Positions 25,395 through 34,444 of a stretch of DNA of 64,000 nt are shown in pieces. This stretch comes from Flavobacterium hydrophilum (GTDB lineage: Bacteria; Bacteroidota; Bacteroidia; Flavobacteriales; Flavobacteriaceae). The stretch's first letter is position 1, and each line of letters opens with the position of its first letter. A model generated the notes under the pieces. It was not told the origin of the DNA. It did no database searches and was given only the letters and a program-made list of their open reading frames with translations. Made by a program: the position numbers and the translations under genes. The stretch is taken from the NCBI RefSeq assembly GCF_003202405.1, contig NZ_QJHL01000004.1, positions 372,001-436,000 on the forward strand. Reading direction: 5' to 3'.

Positions 25395-28300
25395 ATGAAA
25401 ACAAAACTACGATTACTCTTTTTTACGATATTGCTTTCAGTATCGTATATCCATGCTCAAAAAACAGATGTTTGGGATTTTGGAGGCGCAACATTGGATG
25501 TCAATTTGTATAATAATAAATTGACTGCCACTGATATTAACACTTGGTACACCTATAGTCCAACAATTGTGCAAGGGACAGCAAGTTCTGCTAACGTTCT
25601 AAGTGGTTCAACAGCTTTGACACTTACTTCTGGAGCACTAACACTTAAAACAGGTAATAATGACAGATTGTATACAACGAATACAGCTATTACAAGATAT
25701 GCAACAGGTAATTTAGGTACAACAGATGCTAATTATACTGCAAGATATTATTGTAATGGTAGTGCGAGTGCTACAACACGTTTTTTTACTCTAACATTAA
25801 ATGAAGATGATGAAGTAACTGTTGTTGCAAGTATAGAATCAGCTGCTTCAAGTAATAACTTAACAGTTGTTAATACTACAACAAATACCCAAACAGAGTT
25901 GATTCCATTAGTAACATCAGGTACTAGTGTTACACTTGCAAAATTTCAGGCAAAACAAGCTGGAAATTTTACAATAACTTGTTTGGGAGGTAAAGGGAAT
26001 TATTACCGAATTTATAGAAAACCAGCTTCTTATGCTGCAATAACAGGAAATCTAGATGTTTCACAAGCAGCAGGCATTCCTAATGGATATTCTGTAGTAT
26101 TTACAAATACCGCAGGAAAATCATGGACAGCTCCTGTTACTAATGGTACTTATAATGTGAGCCTTCCTAAAGGTTTTACTTATAAAATGACTTTGCTTAA
26201 TGCCAATGGTTATATTATTAGTAATGGCGAATACTTAGCTGTTTCAGATGCAACTACGACTTATGATATTGCGCTTTTAAAAGTAGATTTATATACAGTA
26301 AGTGGTTCAATCACAGGATTGGGAACAGATATTTCAAAATTAAGTTTAACATATACTCCAGATGCTTCTGCTAATAAAGTGTATATTCCTAAACCCGTAA
26401 TTAATACCGCTAATGCTACTTATAGCGTAGATTTGGAAGCAAATACACAATATGTTGTTTCAGGTCAGGGAGTTAATGATTATGAAATTTTATCAAACGT
26501 TGTAAATATTACTGGTGCTACTTCAGTAAATGTTGCCTTTACGGCAAAACCGGTTTATGGTGTAACCATAAATGCCACGGGTTTAGATGTTACGCAATTA
26601 AGTAATCTAAAATTAACTTTTACCAACTTAAACGAAAGTGGATATGTTTATAATTTTAACTCAACAACCGGTATTTCTTTGCGTAATGGTACATATGCAG
26701 TTAGCTATACTGGCTTAGATGCTTATTCAGTTGAGCTTGGTTTGGTTTCTAATTTAACAGTGAATGGTTCAGCAGTTACAAAAGTTTTAGCATTCAAACC
26801 GGTTTCTGTTTGGTCTTTTGATGATAAAACAATAACAACTTCTACTACTGCATACAAAGGAATGGTGTTTGGAGGAACTGCTGCGACTATTTCTAACAGT
26901 GTTTCTTCAGGTCATTTATTAGCAAAAACCGGTGGTACTATTCAGGTTCCGGTAAATGTTGGAGATAAAATTACAGTTTCATATTACTATACGGCTAATT
27001 TTTCTATTGATGGAGGTACAGCAATTACAACTGCAACTAACAGTACAGCAAATGTAGAAAAAGTAGAATATACATACCCGGGAAGCACATCTGGATATGT
27101 AACCATTACTATGGGCGGTTCAGCATTAACAACTTATATTACTGAAGTTAAAATTGGTGGCACTATACCTTATGTTTCTACAATTACTGTAGGAACTGAC
27201 AAAACATACAAAACCATAAATGCAGCATTAGATGCTATTGCGAAAATGCCGCGTACCGCTTCAGATCGTGTTACAGTTATGATTGATCCGGGGAACTATG
27301 AAGAAATGTTAGTAATAAATCAGGCGAATGTAACATTAAAAAATGCGGCATCTAATCCAACGATAGAATTATTAAATAAAGGGGTTGATATTGGAAGTTC
27401 TGCGGTTAGGATTACTTCATATTATGGTCATGGATATAGCTATTACAGTATGTCATCAGATCAAAAATGGCATGAAGATGTTTTAAAAGTAAACAAAGAA
27501 AATGGTTATTTATCTTATGCGAATGCCGGTTCCGGAACTACTAATGGATCTTATTGGAATGCGACTATAGTAATAAATGCTAACGGTTTTGAAGCAAATG
27601 ATATTATTTTTGAGAACTCTTTTAATCAGTACATTTCTAAAAAAGAATCCGAAGATGTGGTTGAAATGTGGGCAGTAGGAAATAAAGGACTTCGTCCAAC
27701 AGATATTGGAAATACTGCTGTTCAGAACAGAAGCTTTGTAGAAAGAGCAGCTGCTATCTCAATTCTTAACAATGTTGATAAAGTAATATTGAATAAATGT
27801 AGAGTGATAGGACGTCAGGATTCATTTTATGGAGGAACCGGTGCCAGAGTAGTAGTGTATAAAGGCGCTATGATGGGGGCTGTAGATTATATTTTTGGTG
27901 GAATGAATGCTGTTTTTTATAAAACTGATTTGTCAATGAATACAAGTGATGTAAGTAGTGATCAGGCTTATATTACAGCTCCTCAGCAAAGTACCGGAAG
28001 AGGGTATTTAATGTATGAATGTAAAGTTACAACAGCCACCCCTGGAATAGAAACAGCTTCGGCTTATCGTGCAAAACCAGGTTATTTTGGTCGTCCTTGG
28101 GCTGCTAATACAAGTGAAGTTGTTTTTTATAATACTACGATTGAAACATCTAATTATCCGGGTAGTGAAAATCTTTCTTTAATTGTACCTGCAGGCTGGA
28201 ATAATTCATTGAGCGGAGAATCTGTAAAAATGTATGAATACGGAACTACCGAAAACTCAGGGGTAAACAATAGTACAAGTCGTGCTGCATGGTCTACTAA

Positions 28301-28643
28301 ATTAGCAACACCTACCTTAAACGATGGTACAGCCATTACAACTTTTAATTTCACAAAAGGAAGTGATAACTGGGATCCGTTACCACAATTAATTTCTAAC
28401 GAAAGTTTAGGGGTAAAAGACAATACGCCAACTTCCGCGGTTAATGTTTCCGGATATAAAAACCGAATTGCAATTTCAAATGTAAAATCAGAAACTGCGG
28501 TAGCTATTTACAGTATTACAGGAGCAAAAGTAAAAACATTTAAAACAAGTCAGGATATTGATTTTGAATTCCAAAACGGGGTTTGGATCGTAGTAATTAA
28601 AGCGGCAGATGGTCAAAAATCTGTAAAAGTTATTACACATTAA
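25395..28643 (+). CDS. Pectin methylesterase (carbohydrate esterase family 8) with T9SS sorting tail
   Basis: 1082 residues, far longer than the ~350-residue catalytic unit. Signal peptide 1-21 (ends IHAQ). Residues ~22-590 are beta-rich modules, including a galactose-binding-like region (VWSFDDKTITTSTTAYKGMV). The CE8 domain starts near 595 (TYKTINAALDAIAKMP). Catalytic signatures: GRQDSFYGG with Asp809, VDYIFGG with nucleophile Asp831, and FGRPWAA with Arg900 and Trp902. The last ~75 residues resemble a type A T9SS sorting domain (VAIYSITGAKVKTFK to SVKVITH). It removes methyl esters from homogalacturonan at or outside the cell surface, preparing it for lyases or hydrolases. Terminator follows. 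Confidence 0.93.
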   Translation: MKTKLRLLFFTILLSVSYIHAQKTDVWDFGGATLDVNLYNNKLTATDINTWYTYSPTIVQGTASSANVLSGSTALTLTSGALTLKTGNNDRLYTTNTAITRYATGNLGTTDANYTARYYCNGSASATTRFFTLTLNEDDEVTVVASIESAASSNNLTVVNTTTNTQTELIPLVTSGTSVTLAKFQAKQAGNFTITCLGGKGNYYRIYRKPASYAAITGNLDVSQAAGIPNGYSVVFTNTAGKSWTAPVTNGTYNVSLPKGFTYKMTLLNANGYIISNGEYLAVSDATTTYDIALLKVDLYTVSGSITGLGTDISKLSLTYTPDASANKVYIPKPVINTANATYSVDLEANTQYVVSGQGVNDYEILSNVVNITGATSVNVAFTAKPVYGVTINATGLDVTQLSNLKLTFTNLNESGYVYNFNSTTGISLRNGTYAVSYTGLDAYSVELGLVSNLTVNGSAVTKVLAFKPVSVWSFDDKTITTSTTAYKGMVFGGTAATISNSVSSGHLLAKTGGTIQVPVNVGDKITVSYYYTANFSIDGGTAITTATNSTANVEKVEYTYPGSTSGYVTITMGGSALTTYITEVKIGGTIPYVSTITVGTDKTYKTINAALDAIAKMPRTASDRVTVMIDPGNYEEMLVINQANVTLKNAASNPTIELLNKGVDIGSSAVRITSYYGHGYSYYSMSSDQKWHEDVLKVNKENGYLSYANAGSGTTNGSYWNATIVINANGFEANDIIFENSFNQYISKKESEDVVEMWAVGNKGLRPTDIGNTAVQNRSFVERAAAISILNNVDKVILNKCRVIGRQDSFYGGTGARVVVYKGAMMGAVDYIFGGMNAVFYKTDLSMNTSDVSSDQAYITAPQQSTGRGYLMYECKVTTATPGIETASAYRAKPGYFGRPWAANTSEVVFYNTTIETSNYPGSENLSLIVPAGWNNSLSGESVKMYEYGTTENSGVNNSTSRAAWSTKLATPTLNDGTAITTFNFTKGSDNWDPLPQLISNESLGVKDNTPTSAVNVSGYKNRIAISNVKSETAVAIYSITGAKVKTFKTSQDIDFEFQNGVWIVVIKAADGQKSVKVITH

Positions 28644-28668
28644 AATCTATTAATTTAAATTATTCTTA

Positions 28669-28708
28669 AAGCAAGCCTCTAAACTATTTTTAGGCTTGCT
28701 TTTTTTTT
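28669..28708 (+). terminator. Intrinsic terminator of the pectin methylesterase gene
   Basis: Stem AAGCAAGCCT / AGGCTTGCTT with a ~13-nt A/T loop and a T8 run. Confidence 0.9.
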
Positions 28709-28821
28709 GCAATTTACTATTGTGTTTTCGATGTTTTATAATGAAAAAGCTAAGGTGTTAATTATTAGTTTAATGTGTGAAATAAAGAGACTGAAATTTT
28801 AGTTTTAATAAAAAAATAACT

Positions 28822-28843
28822 TATTTTTATACAATCGATTACA
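28822..28843 (+). promoter_or_regulatory. Promoter-like box followed by a LacI-type operator
   Basis: TATTTTTA (28822-28829, one base off TAnnTTTG) abuts TACAATCGATTACA (28830-28843), which matches 12 of 14 positions of the palindrome at the susC promoter and has the same AATCGATT core. The box-operator geometry is the same as at susC, so the downstream secreted protein is probably in the same regulon. Confidence 0.55.
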
Positions 28844-28877
28844 ATTTTATATATCAACTAACCTAAAATTTTATACT

Positions 28878-30113
28878 ATGGAAAAAAATTACTCAAAGTT
28901 ATTTTTAAGCAAAAATAAAAGAGCAATTAAGGGATTGTCGATTTTTGCTTTATTGTTTATTGGGACTCAAACGAGTTGGGGACAGCAGCCTATCGGAACT
29001 GGTCAATTTGACGGAGGGTTTGAGGGGGCTGTTTTGCATACTGCTGCTCTTACCCAAACTACTCCAGATGCTACTAAGTGGGCATATGACAGTGGTAATT
29101 TATCTACTTCAGCAATTGTTGACGATGCAAGTAAAGCTCGTTCAGGTTCTAAATCAGTAGCTTTTAATTTTATTGGAACGACTGCTGGTAAATATATTAT
29201 GAGTCCTCAATTATCTCCTGCTTTAGTTGGAGGGGATGGTATTAGTATTGTTGGATCAAGTTATACAGTTCAATATTTTGTTAAAACAGCTAACTTAGCT
29301 AACATAAAAGGAGCTCTATATGTATCTGGAAGAACATCATCTATCACAACTACTGGTGCAGTGGATGCTAATGGTTGGGCAAAAATCACTTACACATATC
29401 TTCCGGCAGCTACCAATTTTACACCTGCAGCAAATAAAACATGGGCAGGATTTGGAAACAATGTTAATTCAAATTTCACAGGTTCTGTTGATGATTTTGT
29501 AGTTTATCAAGGAGCTGTTGATATTACTGCCCCGGCTTCGGCATCAACTCCGGTTGTAAGTGGTTTGAATGTGAGCTGGACAGCTTCAGCTGATGTTGAC
29601 GGAGGCGGATATGTAGTGGTTCGTTATTCGACAAATCCTAATGCTGACAATGACCCTAACCAAAATGGAGTTTATGCGGTAAATAATATAATTACGAATG
29701 GTACAGGTTCGTTATCAGGAACTGTTGTTTATGTTGGTACAGCAACTTCATTTACTGATGCTGTTGCGGGATCGGTTTCTGGTTCGGATTACTATAAAAT
29801 ATATACTGTTGACAAGGCTTTTAATTTTTCTGATGAAATCGTGGCATCGGCTCTGTTGAAAGTGAATTCTGTTGCTTTTAATGATGACAGTGTTACCATT
29901 TATAAAAATAATGAGGCCTTTTATGTAAACTCTGGAGAAGGAGTTATAAATAACATAAAAGTATTTGATGTTCAAGGGAAATTAATTGCAGAGCAAAAAG
30001 ATGTAAATTCAAATTCAGCTGCAATTAAAAACATACACAAAACAAATCAGCTATTAATTGTAAAAATAAGCTCTGAAGACAATAAAGTAGTAACTAAGAA
30101 AATTATTAATTAA
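28878..30113 (+). CDS. T9SS-secreted protein of unknown function, co-regulated with the pectin locus
   Basis: 411 residues. Long N-region signal peptide (RAIKGLSIFALLFIG, cleaved near SWGQ at ~36). Residues ~45-215 form a jelly-roll-like, possibly carbohydrate-binding module (GGFEGAVLHTAAL; WAYDSGNLS; GKYIMSPQLSP; TGSVDDFVVYQG). Residues ~215-330 resemble an Fn3-like domain (VVSGLNVSWTASADVDGGGY). The C-terminal ~75 residues look like a T9SS sorting domain (NNIKVFDVQGKLIAEQK to VVTKKIIN). No catalytic motif was recognised. A separate promoter with a CG-centred palindrome links it to the SusCD operon. Confidence 0.75.
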   Translation: MEKNYSKLFLSKNKRAIKGLSIFALLFIGTQTSWGQQPIGTGQFDGGFEGAVLHTAALTQTTPDATKWAYDSGNLSTSAIVDDASKARSGSKSVAFNFIGTTAGKYIMSPQLSPALVGGDGISIVGSSYTVQYFVKTANLANIKGALYVSGRTSSITTTGAVDANGWAKITYTYLPAATNFTPAANKTWAGFGNNVNSNFTGSVDDFVVYQGAVDITAPASASTPVVSGLNVSWTASADVDGGGYVVVRYSTNPNADNDPNQNGVYAVNNIITNGTGSLSGTVVYVGTATSFTDAVAGSVSGSDYYKIYTVDKAFNFSDEIVASALLKVNSVAFNDDSVTIYKNNEAFYVNSGEGVINNIKVFDVQGKLIAEQKDVNSNSAAIKNIHKTNQLLIVKISSEDNKVVTKKIIN

Positions 30114-30189
30114 TATTATGGTTCAGATTATTTTCTTATCAATTAAAGAATAAATTACTATTTCAGAATTATAATTTATACACCAAGAC

Positions 30190-30224
30190 AGGTTGCCTAA
30201 ACAAATGGGCAGCCTATTTTTTTT
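30190..30224 (+). terminator. Intrinsic terminator after the T9SS protein gene
   Basis: Stem AGGTTGCC / GGCAGCCT (8 bp, one G-U) with a 10-nt loop followed by a long T tract. Confidence 0.8.
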
Positions 30225-30316
30225 ACTTAATTCCTCTTCTGTTGAGTTCTCTAATTTGAAAGTTTATTTTTCTCTTTTGTAATTCTGAAAATTAAATGGT
30301 AATTATTTCTGTAAAG

Positions 30317-30350
30317 ACAAAAAGTGCCCGGTAATCGAAACACTTTTTGT
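30317..30350 (-). terminator. Hairpin terminator of the hexuronate operon
   Basis: Perfect 10-bp stem ACAAAAAGTG / CACTTTTTGT around a 14-nt loop, 18 bp after the exuT-like stop on the minus strand. The T5 lies inside the 3' arm. Confidence 0.6.
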
Positions 30351-30367
30351 TTAGCTTATAGTATTTT

Positions 30368-31741
30368 TTATAAATCTTTAATCTCCGCATACCTTGGAAC
30401 CAGAGTTTTCATTACAATCCATGCGGTCAGATAAGCTACAGCACAAAGAACAAACATAATAGTGTAACCTGTCTGAATATGGCCTTGTGCTTCACAATAA
30501 TCAAAAAGGGCACCGCCTAATTTTGAAACTAATACACCTCCAATTCCCCCGGCCATTCCACCAATACCAATAATAGATCCAACAGCTTTTTTAGGGAACA
30601 TATCTGACACGGTAGTAAAAATATTAGCAGACCACGCCTGATGTGCAGATGCACCCACACCAATCAATAGTACCGGAATCCAGTAACTTATATAGCCTAA
30701 TGGCTGTGCAAGTAACACTACCAATGGAAACAAGGCAATAATAAGCATCGCTTTCATTCTGCCCTCATAAGCGTTATATCCTTTATTGATGAAATACATT
30801 GGGAAATAACCACCATAAATACTTCCAAACATAGTCATGGTGTACAATACGGAAAGAGGGAAAGCAATATCTGTTTTTACAAGACCAAATTGCGCTTCTA
30901 AATATTTTGGGAGCCAGAACAAAAAGAACCACCAGATACCGTCTGTCAGGAATTTACCTGATACAAAAGCCCAGGTCTGTTTGTATTTTAAAAGCTTAAT
31001 CCATGATATTTTTTCTTTTGCAGCATCAGTTTTCATTTCTTTTTCTACAACCTCGCCTTCAAGAATGTAATTTAATTCAGATGGTGAAAGTCTTTTTTGT
31101 TTTTCAGGTTTATCATATAAAATGTACCAAAAAAACATCCAGATAAAGCCAATGGCCCCAATAATAATAAAGGCACTTTCCCAACCCCAGTTAACCGCAA
31201 TCCATGGCACTGTCAATGGAGCTAAAATGGCACCAACATTTGAACCGGAGTTAAATATCCCGGTAGCAAGTGAGCGCTCTTTCTTTGGGAAATATTCTGC
31301 GACAGCTTTAATTGCCGCCGGAAAATTCCCGGCTTCTCCAATTGCCAAAAAGGATCTTGAAATCATGAAACCCAAAATGGAAACCGGTACAGCTGCGATA
31401 CCTGCCCAAACAAAAATGCTGTTGGCTGCAGTACCTATCGGAATAGAATAAGCATGCATAATGGCTCCAAGGGACCACACTATAATGGCTATAATATAAC
31501 CAGCCTTAGTTCCAACTTTATCAATGAATCTTCCTGCAAAAAGCATCGAGATGGCATAAACAAACTGAAAAATTGCCGTAATATTAGCATAATCACTATT
31601 ACTCCAGTTGAATTCTTCCGAAAGGCTTGGGGCTAATAAACTTAGAACCTGCCTGTCAAGGTAGTTTACCGTTGTGGCAAAAAAGAGTAAACCGCAGATG
31701 GTCCATCGGTACTTTCCTATGACTTCGTTTTTATTGTACAT
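30368..31741 (-). CDS. exuT: MFS hexuronate transporter, ExuT-like
   Basis: 457 residues, 12 membrane helices, anion:cation symporter group of the MFS. Characteristic parts: KYRWTICGLLFFATTVNYLD at the N-terminus, GRFIDKVGTKAGY in loop 2-3, and SRSFLAIGEAGNFPAAIKAV in helix 4-5, the ExuT/GudP-type signature. It should import galacturonate or glucuronate across the inner membrane. It is the last gene of the kdgK-kdgA-SDR-uxuA-uxaC-exuT operon, 21 bp after uxaC. Confidence 0.9.
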   Translation of the reverse strand: MYNKNEVIGKYRWTICGLLFFATTVNYLDRQVLSLLAPSLSEEFNWSNSDYANITAIFQFVYAISMLFAGRFIDKVGTKAGYIIAIIVWSLGAIMHAYSIPIGTAANSIFVWAGIAAVPVSILGFMISRSFLAIGEAGNFPAAIKAVAEYFPKKERSLATGIFNSGSNVGAILAPLTVPWIAVNWGWESAFIIIGAIGFIWMFFWYILYDKPEKQKRLSPSELNYILEGEVVEKEMKTDAAKEKISWIKLLKYKQTWAFVSGKFLTDGIWWFFLFWLPKYLEAQFGLVKTDIAFPLSVLYTMTMFGSIYGGYFPMYFINKGYNAYEGRMKAMLIIALFPLVVLLAQPLGYISYWIPVLLIGVGASAHQAWSANIFTTVSDMFPKKAVGSIIGIGGMAGGIGGVLVSKLGGALFDYCEAQGHIQTGYTIMFVLCAVAYLTAWIVMKTLVPRYAEIKDL

Positions 31742-31762
31742 TCGTTTTTTGGTTATTATAGT

Positions 31763-33202
31763 TTAGTAATTTATTTTTTCGAAAGTTTCTTTTTTCTGAT
31801 GAAACCCAAAATACGCTACAGCATTCTCGCTGCATATTTTGCGTACTAAATCACCAATCATTTCGATGTCATTAGGTAATTCCTGTTTTTCTACTTCTTC
31901 ACCTAAAACATTACAAAGAATACGTCTGAAATACTCATGACGTGGAAAAGAAAGAAAACTTCTCGAATCCGTAAGCATTCCAACAAAACGGCTTAATAAC
32001 CCAAAATTAGAAAGTACATCGAGTTGTTTCTGCATTCCGTCCTTTTGGTCTAAAAACCACCAGGCAGCTCCGTATTGCATTTTTCCTGGAGTTGAACCGT
32101 CGTTGAAATTTGCCGCCATTGAAGCTATCATTTCACTATCACGAGGGTTTAGGTTATAAACGATTGTCTTTGCCAATGCATTTTCTTTACTCAAGCGGCC
32201 AAAAAAACGGCTCATATTCTGAGCCATAATCTGATCACCAATAGAATCGAATCCCTGATCAGGGCCTAATAACTGCATCATTTTGGCGTTGTTGTTTCGA
32301 ATAGCGCCTACGTGAAATTGTTGTACCCAGGATTTTTTTGCGTTCATTACAGCAATTTTATGCAGAACAGCCGATTTGTACAGATGAATTTCTCGCGGAA
32401 GTAAAACTTCATTATTTAAACCTTTTTGAAATATTTGATTTACATCAGCATCAGTATAGTCAGCGGCATAATAATTTTCGTGTCCGTGATCCGATATTCT
32501 ACAGCCGGCTTGATGAAAAAAGTCATGGCGGTCTTCCAGCGCTTTTAGTAAATCAGGAAAGACATTTACAGGATAATCAACAACTGCTTCTAACTTTTTA
32601 ATCCATTCAATAAATACCGAACCTTTTTCAATTTCAGTCGCTTTATCAGGACGAAAGGTAGGCAACACAGCAATTTCAAATTCTTCGTCTTTTAATTGTT
32701 TATGATACTGTAAATCATCTGTAGGATCATCTGTAGTTCCTATCATTTTCACATTCATTTTGTGCAATAAATTCCGGACACTAAATTCCGGTTTCTTCAA
32801 TAATTCATTGCAGGTATCATAAATTCTTTGGGCTGATTGTGCATTCAATAATTCGGTAATTCCAAAGTAGCGCTGCAATTCCATGTGTGTCCAATGATAC
32901 AAAGGATTTCTTAAGGTGTTTGGAAGCGTTTCAGCATATTTTTGAAACTTTTCAAAGTCAGAAGCATCTCCAGTAATATATTTTTCAGGAATTCCATTGG
33001 CACGCATGGCTCTCCATTTGTAATGATCGCCTTCAATCCAAAGCTGGGTAATGTTTTCAAATTTTCGGTCTTCAGCAATATCCTTTGGAGAAAGATGTGA
33101 ATGGTAATCGTAAATAGGCTGCACTTTTGCAAAGTCGTGATAGAGCTTCTTCGCTGTATCATTGTGTAATAAAAAGTCTTTGGTTATAAAGCTTAGTTGC
33201 AT
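31763..33202 (-). CDS. uxaC: Glucuronate/galacturonate isomerase (uronate isomerase)
   Basis: 479 residues, standard UxaC length. The amidohydrolase-like fold is indicated by YDYHSHLSPKDIAEDRKF at residues ~31-48, plus IGTTDDPTDDLQYH, RISDHGHENYY and LNPRDSEMIASMAANF. It interconverts D-glucuronate and D-fructuronate, and D-galacturonate and D-tagaturonate. The start is 62 bp after uxuA, and the gap holds a terminator-like hairpin. Confidence 0.96.
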   Translation of the reverse strand: MQLSFITKDFLLHNDTAKKLYHDFAKVQPIYDYHSHLSPKDIAEDRKFENITQLWIEGDHYKWRAMRANGIPEKYITGDASDFEKFQKYAETLPNTLRNPLYHWTHMELQRYFGITELLNAQSAQRIYDTCNELLKKPEFSVRNLLHKMNVKMIGTTDDPTDDLQYHKQLKDEEFEIAVLPTFRPDKATEIEKGSVFIEWIKKLEAVVDYPVNVFPDLLKALEDRHDFFHQAGCRISDHGHENYYAADYTDADVNQIFQKGLNNEVLLPREIHLYKSAVLHKIAVMNAKKSWVQQFHVGAIRNNNAKMMQLLGPDQGFDSIGDQIMAQNMSRFFGRLSKENALAKTIVYNLNPRDSEMIASMAANFNDGSTPGKMQYGAAWWFLDQKDGMQKQLDVLSNFGLLSRFVGMLTDSRSFLSFPRHEYFRRILCNVLGEEVEKQELPNDIEMIGDLVRKICSENAVAYFGFHQKKETFEKINY

Positions 33203-33215
33203 GATATGACTCTTG

Positions 33216-33257
33216 AAAAAATTCCACCTTGCAAAATTCTGTTGTGCAAGGTGGAAT
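33216..33257 (-). terminator. Terminator-like hairpin inside the hexuronate operon (uxuA/uxaC gap)
   Basis: Perfect 13-bp stem: ATTCCACCTTGCA at 33221-33233 and its reverse complement at 33245-33257, 11-nt loop. On the minus strand it is followed by T5 (33216-33220) just 14 bp before the uxaC ATG. It may reduce read-through from uxuA into uxaC-exuT or protect the upstream mRNA. Confidence 0.7.
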
Positions 33258-33264
33258 GGTATTA

Positions 33265-34422
33265 TTATAAACTTCTTTTAATTCCTAATTCCAAACCGCG
33301 TAATTCGGCTAAACCTCTTAAGCGGCCAATTCCGGAATATCCAGGGTTTGTTTTTTTCTTCAAATCATCCAGCATCTGGTGTCCGTGATCCGGACGCATT
33401 GGAATGATTCTTCCGGTTTGTTTTTCCATCTTTACGATAGATTTCACTACTTCGTACATATCCACATTTCCTTCCAGGTGATTGGCTTCGTAGAAATTTC
33501 CTTCTTCATCGCGTTGTGTACTTCTCAAATGGATGAAATTCATTTTTTCGCCATTGCGATCAATCATTCCTGATAAATCATTTTGAGCAATTACGCCATA
33601 AGAACCCGTACACATACAGAATCCGTTTGAAGGCGAATCAATAGCATTTAGCAGCTGTACTAAATCAGCTTCTGTACTCACAACTCTTGGTAATCCTAAA
33701 ATTGGATAAGGAGGATCATCAGGGTGAATAGCCATTTTTACACCAACGCTTTCGGCTACCGGCACAATTTCACGTAAGAAATAATATAAATTTTCTTTTA
33801 ATCTGTTAGCATCGATTCCATCATAACCCCGAAGTACTTTCAGGAAATCTTCTACAGAATATGATTCTTCTGCACCTGGTAAACCAGCGATGATATTTTG
33901 CTGTAATTTTAATTTATCAGCATCAGATAATTTTTCAAAAGTCGCTTTGGCTTTCGCTTTTTGAGCTTTTGTATACGTGTCTTCTGCTCCCGGACGTTTT
34001 AAAATGAATAATTCAAAAGCTGCAAATTCATTGATATCAAAGCGTAAAGCTTTAGAACCATCCGGCATTTCATATGACAAATCGGTTCTTGACCAGTCTA
34101 AAACAGGCATGAAATTGTAACACACAATGTGAACACCGCAAGCTGCCAGATTTTTAATGCTTTGCTTGTAGTTTTCAATGTATTTTAAATAATCGCCTGA
34201 TTGTTTTTTGATGTCCTCGTGTACCGGAATACTCTCTACAACTGAAAAAGTTAATCCTGCTGACTCCACTTCATTTTTTCTTTTCATGATTTCATCCACT
34301 TCCCACACCTGTCCATTTTTAATGTGGTGTAAGGCAGTTACGATTCCGGTTGCACCGGCTTGTCTTGCATCTGATAATTGTACCGGGTCATTTGGACCGT
34401 ACCATCTCCATGTTTGTTCCAT
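33265..34422 (-). CDS. uxuA: Mannonate dehydratase
   Basis: 385 residues, typical UxuA. TIM-barrel motifs: TWRWYGPNDPVQLSDARQAG at the N-terminus, VCYNFMPVLDWSRTDL, MAIHPDDPPYPILGLPR and GSYGVIAQND, with HLRS and RPDHGHQMLDD contributing metal ligands. It dehydrates D-mannonate to 2-keto-3-deoxygluconate (KDG). It is 22 bp after the SDR gene. Confidence 0.97.
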   Translation of the reverse strand: MEQTWRWYGPNDPVQLSDARQAGATGIVTALHHIKNGQVWEVDEIMKRKNEVESAGLTFSVVESIPVHEDIKKQSGDYLKYIENYKQSIKNLAACGVHIVCYNFMPVLDWSRTDLSYEMPDGSKALRFDINEFAAFELFILKRPGAEDTYTKAQKAKAKATFEKLSDADKLKLQQNIIAGLPGAEESYSVEDFLKVLRGYDGIDANRLKENLYYFLREIVPVAESVGVKMAIHPDDPPYPILGLPRVVSTEADLVQLLNAIDSPSNGFCMCTGSYGVIAQNDLSGMIDRNGEKMNFIHLRSTQRDEEGNFYEANHLEGNVDMYEVVKSIVKMEKQTGRIIPMRPDHGHQMLDDLKKKTNPGYSGIGRLRGLAELRGLELGIKRSL

Positions 34423-34444
34423 AATTTTATATTTTTAATTGTAA

